NCBI GenBank assembly: GCA_947095535.1
Contig: OX352774.1
Span: 117,059,996-117,123,995 of the forward strand
DNA length: 64,000 nucleotides
Reading direction: 5' to 3'
From: Poecilobothrus nobilitatus
Lineage: Eukaryota; Arthropoda; Insecta; Diptera; Dolichopodidae
The notes below the pieces were generated by a model, which was not told where the DNA came from, did no database searches, and saw nothing but the letters and a program-made list of their open reading frames with translations. Positions 1-13,905 of the stretch are shown here, in pieces (position 1 is the first letter of the stretch; each line of letters begins with the position of its first letter). Both the position numbers and the translations under genes were made by a program.

Positions 1-513
1 TATCAACTCTAGTATACTCGAACGAAGATGACATACGCCGTTTCGATAAAAATTTAATAATCTTCTACAAAATTACTGACACTTGACTTAATTCAGTTCT
101 TAGAGATTTTTATTTTGCTATATCATCATTAGTAGTTTTTGGCATTATTAGTAGTCTTGAATCAAATTTTATTCCATATCTACTACAGATCTGAATATAG
201 ATATAAATATTTGAAGAAATATTAAATAAACTTCTGATTAAAATAAGTTTTGCTAATATTTTTAATTTTACACTCTTAAATTACATAATATTACATTCTT
301 TGGATTGAGTACTAAAGTTGAAATTTATGAATTAAAACAGTATTTAAACCTTCTTATAAATTTTATTCTAAAGCAGTTATGGAGGTTCCAAACTTAAATA
401 TGCAAGAAGCATTATTTTATAATAGAAAAAAAGAAGAAAATTAAATGAAAATTGGTAAAAAAAACAAAATTAAAATTAAACAAAGCAGGAAAAGATAATT
501 AAAAGCATTTTAG
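1..513. other. AT-rich non-coding stretch, nothing recognised
   Basis: I see no exon-like sequence, RNA gene or clear repeat end here. If the cyclase gene extends to the left, this is probably intron sequence. Confidence 0.5.
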
Positions 514-830
514 ATTTAAGACTACTTTTGCATCAAAATTTGATTTTATTTCTATTAGTTTCACTCTGTCCGTCCATCCGCCTGTCTGTTCGTCCGTCTG
601 TTTTCAAAACTTCTACACCGTTAAAGATAGAGAAAACAAATTTCAACTATTCGTAGGTCTGATAAAAAGCCACAATACCTTTCCAAAAATAACACAAACT
701 GTTGCTATTAGAATAGCTTTTAAAACCCATTGGTTTACATTCTCCCTTGTCAGTTTTAAATTAACACTGTATAATTATAAAAGTCGATAACGCGTAAAAA
801 GTTGTTAAAAATATAATGTTGGAGCTTTAA
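514..830 (+). repeat. Decayed copy of a GTCY-tract repeat (family 3)
   Basis: A TTTCACTCTGTCCGTCC-type tract at about 562-602 is followed by CTTCTACACCGTTAAAGATAG. The same order is found at 53345-53640 and 60832-61105, and inverted at about 20990-21115. No open frame of interest. The remainder to about 830 resembles decayed interior modules of the same repeats. Confidence 0.55.
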
Positions 831-857
831 CTTTCATATCTTTTTTTTTTAATTATC

Positions 858-1317
858 TTAAGGAACATAGGGCTTTTTCAAAACGTCTCCAATTTTCCCT
901 ATCTTGCGCCAATCTTTTTATTTCCACTATTCTCTGCCCACGTTCCTTCTGCAATTCCAGTCTAATGCTTAACGTGCTACTGATGCGGTTGGGCGTCTGA
1001 GAATGGACGATCCATCTCTTGATTCCTATTTGAGTTTCGATCGGGTCTTGACTGGATAATACCCATTATTTTTCGTTGTGTATTCTTCTTAGCCAGAAGA
1101 TTTTACATATTATTCTTAGACACTTATTGGTGAAGACCTGTATCTGCGGTGTTTTCTAGGTTGTCCATAATCTCGCAAAGATTATGGACCCATTATTTTT
1201 CGTTGTGTATTCTTCTTAGCCAGAAGATTTTACATATTATTCTTAGACACTTATTGGTGAAGACCTGTATCTGCGGTGTTTTCTAGGTTGTCCATAATCT
1301 CGCAAAGACCCTTCTTA
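858..1317 (-). mobile_element. Non-LTR retrotransposon C-terminal fragment (RTE-like), degenerate
   Basis: Read on the minus strand, the translation gives a series seen at the C-terminus of RTE-like LINE polyproteins: NKCLRIICKIFWLRRIHN, then a basic-tryptophan stretch (IKRWIVHSQTPNRIS), then RLAQDRENWRR. These correspond to the family pattern R-L..I..W...I.N followed by RRW.WIGH.LR and LAQDR..WR. The frame is interrupted by stops and no reverse transcriptase core is adjacent. The clade is uncertain. The fragment contains an internal direct duplication described separately. Confidence 0.6.
1061..1307. repeat. Direct tandem duplication, period 127 bp
   Basis: Two nearly identical 120-bp copies (1061-1180 and 1188-1307) both begin ACCCATTATTTTTCG and end CTCGCAAAG. 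They are separated by 7 bases (ATTATGG). The duplication lies inside the LINE fragment. Such near identity in otherwise decayed DNA points to a recent event or an assembly artefact. Confidence 0.9.
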
Positions 1318-1395
1318 CCTTCGATATTCTGTATTCTAATGAATACCGAAGTTTGATCTGTTATATTTATTTATATTGTTTTCTTCTTCTTTTCA

Positions 1396-1998
1396 TCTTC
1401 TGAATTCCATGCTGTCACAGGTATTCTCCAAAGTAGTCATCTTGGACTTCTACTTATTTCCATTAACGATGTTACTTCTCTAATACTTAGTAGTCATATT
1501 GAAATTTACGCCGACGATATAAAAATCTTCATAAAATTAAAAATTTAGAGGATGCTTTAGCTGATCTTAATCGATTTTATGATCTTAATTGATTATGACT
1601 ATAATTGTGTTGCAATAATATTCTTCAACTTAACGTTAATAAATAACATTAATTACTTTTACATCTCGTTCATGCCCGATTATGTATTTCTACTCTTTCA
1701 ATAACCAAACTATTCCTAAAGTTGACTCTATAAAAATCAAGGGGTGCTCTTCGATAGTAAAGCTTTCATTGCACCTTCATTATACCGATATACTGAATAA
1801 ATCCAACTGTATACTAGGTTTCTTTAAACGTTAGGCAAGAGAATTTGATAATCCCTATGTGTTAAAATTTCTTTTTACTTGTTTGATTAGATCTAACTTG
1901 AAATATGCTTCCGAGCTATGGAGTCCATTTCATAATATTGATATAAATAGAATCGAATCTGTTCAGTAAAGATTTGTTTTACGCTTTAAGTATCCGTA
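1396..1998 (+). mobile_element. Degenerate jockey/R1-type reverse transcriptase fragment
   Basis: Three plus-strand frames give pieces of a non-LTR reverse transcriptase: a relic of the SGVPQGS motif (GIPQSSHLGLLL), then IEIYADDIKIF with the catalytic YADD, then ILGFFKR-AREFDNPY and IRSNLKYASELWSPFHN followed by NRIESVQ. This order (motif B, motif C, C-terminal thumb) matches the better-preserved copy at 57577-59640. Several stops and frameshifts make it non-functional. Confidence 0.75.
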
Positions 1999-2530
1999 AC
2001 TAAAAGCAAATTAGTTTTTGTTTTCGTAAGTGAGGTGGCAATCTTGCAAAGACACAAAGAATTTCTCCTTGGTGGTGTCCGATTAACTAAATCTACCTCC
2101 CCTTTTAGCCAATATAATGGGATGAAACCCTTACCTGATGCAGTATATTGGCTAGAGAGTAGGGATAGGAAATAGAATGCGGAAACATTGATTTGGGAGT
2201 GGGACTGTAATGAAACAATGAATCTGCTTATTATTATTACTATTTTGCTAATAGTGACTATAGCCGTATAACAGTTACAAAATGCAGTAGTATAACATTG
2301 CATAAGGTAATTTTTTTCAAGGCAACTTCCACTGTCACTGTAGCAGCTACGATTATTGATATTAGTATTTATTAATATTATTATTATTTTACTACAGAGT
2401 CAGGACCGTCAGTGAATTACAATGTTCAGTAGTATATAACACCTTCCTGCATGATATAACCAAAGATCACTCCACTGTAACAGCTATTATTATTACTATT
2501 ATTATTATTACTATATTATTATTAATTATA
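1999..2530. repeat. ATT-rich simple repeats with unassigned flank
   Basis: Runs of TTATTATTAC/ATT occur at about 2225-2250, 2360-2395 and 2487-2525. The part from 1999 to 2220 is less AT-rich and holds a 105-codon minus-strand open frame (1986-2303) whose product I do not recognise. It may be a repeat remnant. Confidence 0.5.
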
Positions 2531-2552
2531 CGATATACTTTATTACGATATG

Positions 2553-2732
2553 AAATTTTTTTTTTTTTTTGTTTCCTTGCCACTTCAATGAGGAGTATAG
2601 GGTATCCACTAAGTCATTTATTATTCATGAAATTACTTTTTATATATTTTATTTTATTTATATGACCTGACCGGGGTTTGAACCCAAGACCCCCCGATTG
2701 AAAGGCGGGCCACTTAACCACTACAATTCTTA
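2553..2732 (-). mobile_element. tRNA-derived SINE
   Basis: On the minus strand, from about 2732 downward, there is a tRNA-like head with an A box (TGGTTAAGTGG) and a B box (GGTTCAAACCC) at the proper spacing. It is followed by an AT-rich body and a poly(A) tail, seen as a T-run at about 2553-2570 on the plus strand. The head resembles tRNA-Glu loosely. It is not a functional tRNA because the acceptor stem does not close and a SINE body follows. Confidence 0.7.
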
Positions 2733-5057
2733 TATTCTTTGATTTACATTATGTGGAAATAAATTTTTAATCAATATATGTCTCGTTTTTCAATTAAAAA
2801 AATAATTTCTTGTATGCACAATATTTAATTTCTTAAATACCATATAATTTTCTTTCAACTTCAAACTTCTACAAACAAATCATTAACAATGAAATGAAAA
2901 GAAAATCAAAGGCTAACAAAAAGAAACCATGCAATAAATAAAATATATTTCAAAATACTTAAAAAATGTTAAAAAATACTTAAAAAAATTCTATTTTAAT
3001 AAAACCAAGGCAGAATGTAAAATGAAACAAGTTTTTAAAAGCATAGATCTTAAAAGGAATAATAAAAGGCATTTTCGAATTGTATGTATTAATCTCTAAT
3101 TAAGAGATACTTTTTTCAATTTTAAGCAAACACTACATAATTTCAAAAATCTATTGAAATATGTAAAAATATAATGTTTGTGCTACAATGTTTTCATTTT
3201 AGTTTTAAAAAATGTTTAACCCTTTATAGTTCCCAAACGGCGGAAGAAAATTAAATTTGTTTTTGTAATAACTTTTATTCTTTAAAATCTTACTCATTTC
3301 AAAGTTTCAAGTTTCTAACTTTAAGCGTTTAAAAGATAAGGAGATCAGAAATTTTAGAAAATATTAGTTTTATTTACTTCCGTCATTTTTCTGTTGATTT
3401 GTTTTGAAGAATTTTTAGAACTTTTATTATACGGTTTTATTCAACTTTTAGTGTTTGTAACCCAGCAACATGTGAAAAAAAAAAATTATTTTACAACTGT
3501 GGCTCTACTCTTTTGATAAGGTCTATCAACATCTAAGATGTTTCTTCTAAAATTTCTTCAATTCAAATCAGAAGTTTTTTAAACAAAAGAAAATATCTTT
3601 TAAATAGAAAAGTTTTTAATAACGACACAACTACAACAACTTATATAAATATTTATCAAGTAACCAAAAAGTAAATAATAATAATTATTTTTTTTTCATT
3701 TATTTTATTTCATACACATACATATTTTTCTAAAAACATATATACGCTCTAACATATATAGAATATAAAATTATATTTTTCCACAATCATCCTCAACATC
3801 CTTCAATATCAACAGAGAAAAATGGAATAAAATTTATTAAAGTTTTGCTACATTGATAGCATACTTATAGGCTAAAATTCTGAATTTGACAATTTTCCTT
3901 TTAGTTGATACAATTTTATTTTATGTTGCTATGTGCTTTTTTTTCTTTGTAAATGAATGCAGACAGTGGCACGTGTCACCTGAATGAAGAAATAACAAAC
4001 ATTTTTTTTTAATAATATTGAATGCTTGTACACCATATTTTTATCCCCATTTTCCAAAAAGTTATAAATTCTGTTTTAGTAACAGTCTCAGATAATTTTC
4101 TGCTACAAATATTGTATACATTTTTTTCCTTCTTAAATTTAAGTGATGTGTTAAAAAAAAATAAAAAATTAAAAAGAATGAATTAATTTAGAGTAAAAGT
4201 GATGAGAAATAAAAATAAACAACTTTTAACTTTAATATTAAATGTCATAAATAATTATTATATGGTCGTTTGGTTAGTTGCAAGGATATAAAATATATAG
4301 TCTTTAAATAAGGATTTTTTCTTTGTCTCACATAATTATTGAATTTTTTAATAAAAGCAATACAAAACGTGCAAAAAAACTTTTGAAAAAGTTTGATTTC
4401 AAAGTTAAATAGGAAATTAATGAAAAGCAAATTATTGTGCATAAATACAAGTGCTCAATTGAACGCAAGTTCTAAAAATTTCTACCAAACATTTATCTTA
4501 TTACACTAAACAATAAGAACTTTAAGAACTAGCTTAGATTTTCTAAAGAATCAGCTACAAAGCAAAATATTGCTGAACATAATTGGAAAAAAGTTTTAAA
4601 CGATTTCTTTGATGTCTGTTTCATTTGCAATATTTGCATTGTAGATTTTTTAATATTCAACTTTGCAAAATATTTACTCGTTTTAATATGGGATCTCTTA
4701 TGTTTTATTTAAGTTGTTCTCAATGAATTTCCTAAGTTGATAAATATGGTTATCTGATCAATTAACCACTTTAAATACTGTAAAAGGTTTTATGTTTACA
4801 CTGTTGAAAATTTGCAAATTCAAATGACCTTGAAATTTTGTATTTTATTACTGAGTTTAACACACGTTATATAAATGTTAGGACAATAATTTAATTTTAA
4901 AATATGTTATTAATCTCAAACTACTGCACTTATGAATACAGCAAAAAATTTCATCCAAGACACTGTTTTTGCTTTTCTTTTTATTTCAGTAAAAAACTCC
5001 TTATTATAAAATAAAATTTTTTTAATGTTCCTTTTTTTCTTTTTTAATATAAAACAG
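2733..5057. other. AT-rich non-coding DNA, probably cyclase intron
   Basis: No exon of the cyclase or of another gene was recognised. About 3180-3480 looks like a very decayed interior module of the hairpin/GTCY repeats, with the phrases AAAGTTTCAAGTTTCTAAC and GCGTTTAAAAGATA that recur at 14940-15000 and 28000. The last bases before 5058 are a T-rich tract ending in an AAACAG acceptor. Confidence 0.5.
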
Positions 5058-5191
5058 TTCTACCTTCAGTTGTTAATAATGAGATCCGTAAAGAAATGTA
5101 CAAAAATCCCGATATGAATGTGGAATATCAATTTAATAAATTGTATGTTTATCCAATGGAAAATGTTAGCATTCTATTCGCAGATATTCAG
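5058..5191 (+). CDS. Ac78C: Adenylyl cyclase exon a: start of catalytic domain C1
   Basis: Part of a membrane adenylyl cyclase, which converts ATP to cyclic AMP at the plasma membrane. The exon reads LPSVVNNEIRKEM, then LYVYPMENVSILFADIQ. This is the beginning of the first catalytic domain, and the Asp in FADI is one of the two metal-binding aspartates. It is bounded by AAACAG at 5052-5057 and by GTAAGT at 5192. It enters with two bases of a split codon (a preceding G would give the usual VLP) and leaves in phase 0. Exons coding the N-terminus and first six membrane helices must lie to the left of the window. Assignment to the AC8/Ac78C class rests on the whole C1 sequence, such as [11 protein letters not shown] in a later exon, and is less sure than assignment to the family. 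Confidence 0.9.
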
Positions 5192-5314
5192 GTAAGTTAT
5201 ACAATTGTTTGTTTTTGTTTTTTAATAAAGATTTTACATAAAAATTAATTTTATGTCTCTTTTTGTTTGTCGAATTTTCGTTTAATTTTTTACTATACAT
5301 ATTTTATTTATTTT

Positions 5315-6090
5315 ATAAGTCGTAGCATGGTACTTGATGGTGTTTAAGTTTTTTCTATATTTTATTGCGCCGATTTCTTAAGTTCCTAAGATCTCTATCT
5401 AACCATTGTTCTGTTGTTTTGCTTTTTGCGAATTTTAGGATCAATAATTTGAAACAAATTTGAGTAAAAAATAGGTATTAGTAAATTGATATCCTGTTGA
5501 ACTAACAGTTCGTCCCATGTGATTAATGACAAAGCATAATTAATACTTTAATAGTCAGCATTAAAAAAATCGTATACAATTTCATTATTGTAAGATTTGG
5601 CCAAGAGTGGGATAGAAATGGAGAACTCGAAAATAAGTGCGTTATGATGGGCAGAGTTGGTAAAAAGATTATCAACATCATCAGCGAGTTTAACCGACAC
5701 TCTATCATATGCATTTGAAAATGCAAGATCTAACCACTTATTATTACTATTAGGATAACTGATAATTTGTTGTAAATCGTTACCGTAGAACTCTCTAATA
5801 AAACCGAAGTCAATTTCGTCATGAAAGTTAATCGGTAATAACAAATTATCAGCGTCGTCAACAATAAAAGAAATAGAAGGACGATTAAAATCGCCAAACA
5901 TAAAAATTGAGTCATCCTCATGCATTTCTGAAATAATATTGTGATATACACTATAAAAATCAGAATATAAGGAATTGAGAGAGTTCGGAGGGAAATAAAC
6001 AATACCTAGGTATAAATTATTTGTATATAATATACCTTTAATAATGTAGAGTTTATCATTATTCAAAAGTTAGAGATTGATTTCCATTTT
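5315..6090 (-). mobile_element. Non-LTR retrotransposon fragment with endonuclease domain
   Basis: On the minus strand an open frame from 6066 to 5548 (172 codons) encodes part of an APE-type endonuclease of a LINE. It contains IYRPPNS-like GIVYFPPNS, FGDFN at the catalytic position, LDLAFSN and a late NSAHHNAL. From 5530 down to 5315 the DNA is clearly homologous to 59400-59630, the linker between endonuclease and reverse transcriptase in the other copy (phrases such as CCTAAGATCTCTATCTAACC). Both fragments therefore belong to one jockey-like family, and this one supplies the 5' part that the other lacks. It sits inside a cyclase intron in antisense orientation. Confidence 0.85.
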
Positions 6091-7110
6091 CGTCTTATAA
6101 TATAATGGATTTTAGACAGTGAATTTGATTTTCTAACATGACTTACTGATTTTCATATAAGTCTAGGGAGAGTCTAGGTTGGTTTATATTTTAAAAAATA
6201 GTGAAAAATGGTGGTATATGTGCAAAGCCACAAAAAGAAAATTAAAATTGATTTTACTATTAAACACGCTATTGCAATTGCAAAAGAAAATATTTTGGAA
6301 TGTTTATACAAGGATTTTATTAAGAAGAGTAATTAAGTGAAGAAGAGCAACTGTTTATAAATCGAAGAACATCTTAGCCACTCCTTAATTTATTTATTTG
6401 TCAAATAATTATTTCTGATTAGTTAAAACTGTACGACTTATAACCTTTGTCTTATATGACGAAAGTGACAACCTACCTTAAAGGAAGAACTAGTGATAAT
6501 GTTAAAATGTACCCTATATTTACCAAAGAATCCAGAAATTGACTACATTTCCGAATACCAATTGAAATCTTTAATATTTTGATTCCAAATAAATATTAAA
6601 ATATCTAGAATATATGTAAGTAACTAGATTAAAGATCACTTTATGATATTTGCGCATCATAGATCATTTAAATAACTCTTTACCCAAATATCTTTAATAA
6701 AAATTACTTTACACTATTAGTATAGTACGGTAAAAATTTATTTGGCCGTTTTTACAATATTTCTTATAATGAATTACCTAAACATTTTTATCAATTCACA
6801 GATAAATTTTCAATCTCTTCAATCCTCAACTTTCATTTAATCTTCTTTCCGAATTATTTGAATCAGAGTTATAAAATTAACGTAATAAGAATTTAAATTA
6901 TTTTCTTGGTATTTTATCAGGTTATACTTTCCTTTGTTTATGTTTCCTGAGTTTCAGTAGTAACAAAAATAATTTTAAATTGAAATTTATAAATTTTTAA
7001 TTTTTTGGAAAGGATAAAATTTATGTAGTAGTAGTGTACATATATTAAAAAGAATATTAATGGATCAGTTTAATAATTTTTATTTATTTTTTTTTTATTT
7101 TTTGTAACAG
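6091..7110. other. AT-rich intron sequence
   Basis: Nothing recognised. It ends in a T-rich tract and the TTTGTAACAG acceptor of the next cyclase exon. Confidence 0.6.
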
Positions 7111-7200
7111 CGTTTTACGGAATTAGCAGAAAAAGTTTTAGCACAACAATTAGTAAAAATTTTAAATGATTTATTTGCAAGATTTGATCGTATTGCTGAG
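7111..7200 (+). CDS. Ac78C: Adenylyl cyclase exon b: C1 continued
   Basis: Thirty codons, phase 0 at both ends, bounded by GTAACAG and GTAAGT. The product reads RFTELAEKVLAQQLVKILND, then LFARFDRIAE, the helix after the first metal-binding motif of cyclase C1. Joined to the previous exon it gives FADIQRFTEL, where the family has FADI-x-GFT. The glycine normally conserved here is replaced by arginine, exactly at the exon junction. The remaining positions (AQQLV..LNDLFARFD) fit the family well. Confidence 0.9.
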
Positions 7201-7467
7201 GTAAGTTTTTATTATTATATATCTTATATACAGTTACCAAAATTAAAGTTAGAGTTACAGTACTTATATTAATTATGTTGTAATTGCATGTTAATTAAGA
7301 TTTGATCATTTTTTTTTTCTATAATTAAAAAACACTGAAACTGAACACTTTTCTAATAATTTAATTTAAATGAATGACGTCACAGTTGTAACAAAGGAGA
7401 TGGTGTGATAATAATACCAAAAAAACAAAAATTCAAAATTGCATAAAAAATGTTCTATTCTATAGAC

Positions 7468-10058
<2,591 letters not shown>

Positions 10059-12914
10059 ATAGACTATATATAGTTAGATAATAAACTTTGATAAATTGAA
10101 CCTTTAAAAATTTTCAAAAAATTAAAAAATATTAAAAGATAATGAGAAAAATAAACATCGAAATGATTACATTTACTGCATAATCTTTTATTTTTAGAAA
10201 AAGAATAAACAAAAAAAAACTCCCATCTTTTAAAGCTCAATTTAATTCATTTACATAAATAAAAATAAAATTATTTTGGTTGTTAGAGACTATACTAATA
10301 ACTAATAAGTAATAATATACAGAATTATTAAGGATAAAGTTTTTAAAAATGATTTATTTTCTTTTTCATTTAGTTGTTTGCGTCACTATGTTAATTACTG
10401 AATATTGTACGTGTACTTAAATGAATTTAAATTTCAAAATTTATTCAGGGCCAGTGCTTCCGTTGATGCAAACGGTACAATTGCACAGGGCGCCGAAATT
10501 TTTGAGCAGAAGATGCATAATCTTAATATTTTCTTTTCATATGTAAAATAATTTTCTAAAAATATTTAAATTAATTCATATAGAAATATTTCTAAAAATA
10601 TATATTTATCTAAAAACTTTAACTTTATAATAAATAATAATTTATAAATCAAAGATCTGGAAAAAATATTGCACCAATAAATGCCTTTATAATACAAAAA
10701 GAAATTTTATATTTGCACTTGTCATACGAAATCAAAAGACACACGTATACTGGCTGTTATTCGTTTCTAACAATTTATTTTGGAATTATCGCAAGTAAAA
10801 ATTGTTTCTTAAAAGTAATGTAATACTGCCTGTATTTCTTGATCATTTCACTGAATTTCATTTGCCTGTATTTTTCATTTCGCTCTCCATACATTCATAA
10901 ATTTTAAAATTCCCAAGAAAAAATAAAAACAAATTATGTATGTATATGTAAACCAGAGCGATTTTGGTGCAGATTTGCAATGTTTCGTCTTTCAATTATA
11001 TCATAGATAGACACTATATTGCTTTGTTATTATGATACCTTTCCATGATATATTATTTTTTAATGATAACGAAATTGAGAAAGAGAGAATTGAGAAAGTC
11101 TTTTGATTTGTGTCTGTATTCATTTTCATTTTTCAGTAATCAGTATTAATAAGACAAAAATAAACAGTGTACTCGGAATGTTATATGTATGTGATGTACA
11201 TGTAACTTGTGTAAGTTGTAACTTGTTAAATGCATTATATATTTTATAGAATATTGCTTATACCGAGACTCACATCAATTATCAGGCCATGAAGTGCAGA
11301 GAGTAAAAGCTTAATAGTGGGTCAGCTTTTAACAAATTTACACGTAGTCTGATGTACAAAAAATAGTGGGCCAACTATAAATCTTGAAATAACACAAAAA
11401 CCATTTACTTTATTCAATTTGGTCCAAAGAGAAAATTAAAGTCGCACCTTTTTTACATAATTCATTAAACAAAAATATTTTAAAATATAATATTTTCATT
11501 CATAAATATGCATTTAAAAAATGGTCTTCCTTTAAATTTTTTATTTTAAAAGCTTTTTAAGATAAATTGCGTCAATATCTCAATAGTATACGTCGAGACT
11601 ACTTTTATACTTTGAAATTTTGTACATGTTTATACGGCTATAATCGAGACTCATATCAATTATGAAATTATTCACACGCACGATACGTGAGAATCGATTG
11701 CAATTCCCTCACAACTACATTCATGTGTTTTCAGTTTTTCTTGGCCTGTTTATTTAGGTCTTGATTATACTTTATAGCTTAATACATCCTATACACTAAT
11801 AAAAAGCGACACTATACAGTATATAGTATACAGTATACACTATCTTATATGATATTATATAGATATAGCCATATTCAAAACTGGAAATTGTAATTAAATT
11901 AGGTACATTATTATTTATTTGTTTAAGATAGGAAAACAAATTAAATTGAAATGGAAGTAGTATAGAGAATAAATAGAATTAGTAACTCTTTGAATATTAT
12001 TCTTTTTTGAATCGGTAGCAGTTTTTAATTTTTAAATTCACCAGTTTAAAAATATAAAAAGTGTTAAATGAATATTGTAGCTATCGACCTACGTGCTACA
12101 AAAAAATTAATCGGAAATCTTACTTCACGGATGATGTGATAACCGGTTTATTAGGGCGCAAAATTTCAAAACTGCACAGAGCGCCGAAAAGTTTAGCGCC
12201 GATCCTATAAGGCCGTACTCGATACTTCTCTCATTCGGCTTCTTGTCAGATATTCTTAATAGGAATTCATTTCAGAGGAATTGTCCTAACAAATGAAATT
12301 CTTTTCGGGGATTTCAAAAGTTATTTACAATTTAGTCTCTCTGGTTTTTTATAAATGTAGTCATATCGATTCTTATTGTCATTTCTTTGGCTTTCTTTAA
12401 TCTTTTCTTCATGATTTCAAACTTTACATCAATTTTAGCTCTTTTAAAATCAACTTGAAGTAGGTGTATGTAATAAATCGTTTTTATTTCTACACCAACT
12501 TCTCTTTTACTAACTTATTTTTCAACCATTCGATTATCTGTCCTAAACAAGCAAAATAGTATGCATCCCATTAGTTTAAATTTATAGCCTGAAATTTCAA
12601 ATATTCCTTGGACAATTTATATTACAAGAGAAAAGACTTTTCCATATTCTCCTAGTTGTGATTAATTTCGGTTCCGTACAATTTGATTTGTAGTGCTTTC
12701 TAAAAGCAATGTCAATCCATTCTAGATTCCAAAAGGCAAATAATTACGTTTATAAGTAGCATTACGCTTTATTCTGAAATAAAGATTTAATTTATGTCTC
12801 TTTTTTTTATTGAAGTTTATAAATAAAATAATTTAAAAGAATAATCTTTCATTCCTTTGTAATATATTAATAACTAAAATGGTATAATCCTTTTAAAATT
12901 TTTTTTTCGTTTAG
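10059..12914. other. AT-rich intron sequence
   Basis: No cyclase exon was recognised. A possible decayed transposon (10446-12215) is listed separately. Phrases such as ACCGAGACTCACATCAATTAT at about 11260 and a similar one at about 11645 recur within it. The interval ends in a T-run and the TTTAG acceptor at 12914. Confidence 0.5.
10446..12215. mobile_element. Possible decayed hAT-like element
   Basis: The left boundary region reads AGGGCCAGTGCTTCC and then CACAGGGCGCCGAAAT. The right boundary region, reverse complemented, reads GGATCGGCGC and then TTTCGGCGCTCTGTGCAG. Thus GGCGCC/GCACAG-type motifs face each other about 1.75 kb apart, in otherwise AT-rich DNA. I found no transposase frame between them and no clear target duplication. 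Confidence 0.3.
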
Positions 12915-13076
12915 GATAACCATTGCTTACGGATTAAATTACTTGGTGATTGTTATTATTGTGTTTCAATGTTTGAAGATCATAATTGGAAAACAAGACC
13001 AGATCATGCTGTTTGTAGTGTTGAAACTGGATTACATATGATTAAAGCAATTAAAGATGTTAGGCATTCTACACAG
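12915..13076 (+). CDS. Ac78C: Adenylyl cyclase exon c: C1 with second metal-binding Asp
   Basis: Fifty-four codons, phase 0 at both ends, acceptor TTTAG and donor GTAAGT. The product contains [20 protein letters not shown]. The Asp of LGDCYYC is the second metal-binding aspartate of the cyclase C1 domain. It continues with [20 protein letters not shown]. All diagnostic residues are present and there is no stop. The acidic insertion after VSM (FEDHNWKT) is longer than the usual VSGLPEPR loop of mammalian enzymes. Confidence 0.95.
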
Positions 13077-13269
13077 GTAAGTGAACATATAAAAAAAATT
13101 AAGAATTGGCTGTAATATGTCAATGATGCTAACGGTATTTCAATCGATTCCCTATTCTTAAAGTTTTTTGACGCTTTAATTTATCACTTTTATTTTTTGT
13201 TTAATTTAGATAATTAATTATTATTTTTCTTTAAATTTTATTTTATTAAATTAATAAAAAAAACTGCAG

Positions 13270-13406
13270 GTTGAACTTGATATGAGAATTGGTATACATA
13301 GTGGTTCAGTTATGTGCGGTGTTTTAGGTAATAAAAAATGGCATTTTGATGTATGGTCAAATGATGTTATAATTGCAAATCATATGGAAGCTAGTGGTAA
13401 ACCAGG
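13270..13406 (+). CDS. Ac78C: Adenylyl cyclase exon d: C1 continued
   Basis: The acceptor is CTGCAG (13264-13269) and the donor GTAAGT at 13407. The exon starts in phase 0 and ends with two bases of a split Gly codon completed at 28947. The product [20 protein letters not shown], then [20 protein letters not shown], is a near-canonical C1 core. [16 protein letters not shown] agrees best with AC8-type cyclases among those I know (AC1 and AC5/6 have NMRVG.H.GRV). The intron before it is only 193 bp, whereas the one after it is 15.5 kb. Confidence 0.95.
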
Positions 13407-13905
13407 GTAAGTTTTTATTGATACTATATTTATTGTTAAAATGCTTCCATCATCTTGTTTTGGTTGTTTCACTTAACTTAATAATTATAATTACATCCAC
13501 ATTATTCACAAACTAGCAAATATTGATCTTTAATATCTTAACTTAAACTTAATCGATAATTGTTCAGTTAATTAAATCTTAGATTAAAATTTTAATGCTC
13601 TTATTGCTTGGAAATTTTTCCCTTTCCACATATGTATGTGTCACCAATAAATAATTGTTTTAAACTTTCACTTTGTTTTATTGAATAAGAAAACTATTCC
13701 TACCCCGTAAACTGTATATATGAGATCCACCAAATCTATGCTCGTATTTAAACGCTTATTAAAAAAATTACTTATGACTACCTAATCCTTTATAATTGTA
13801 TATTTCATAAATTAAAACAAAAAATGTTCACCTGATCAAAATTTTTTTAAATATAGAACTAAAAAAATTTTGTTGCCTAGTGTTAAGTGTTAATTGTTAT
13901 AATAA
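13407..13905. other. Start of a 15.5-kb cyclase intron, no feature seen
   Basis: AT-rich sequence after the donor site. From 13906 to 28910 the intron consists largely of the repeats listed below. Confidence 0.6.

Noticed and set aside
2655..2732. tRNA gene on the minus strand
   Set aside because: Again a SINE head. The AT-rich body and poly(A) follow in place of a proper 3' end.
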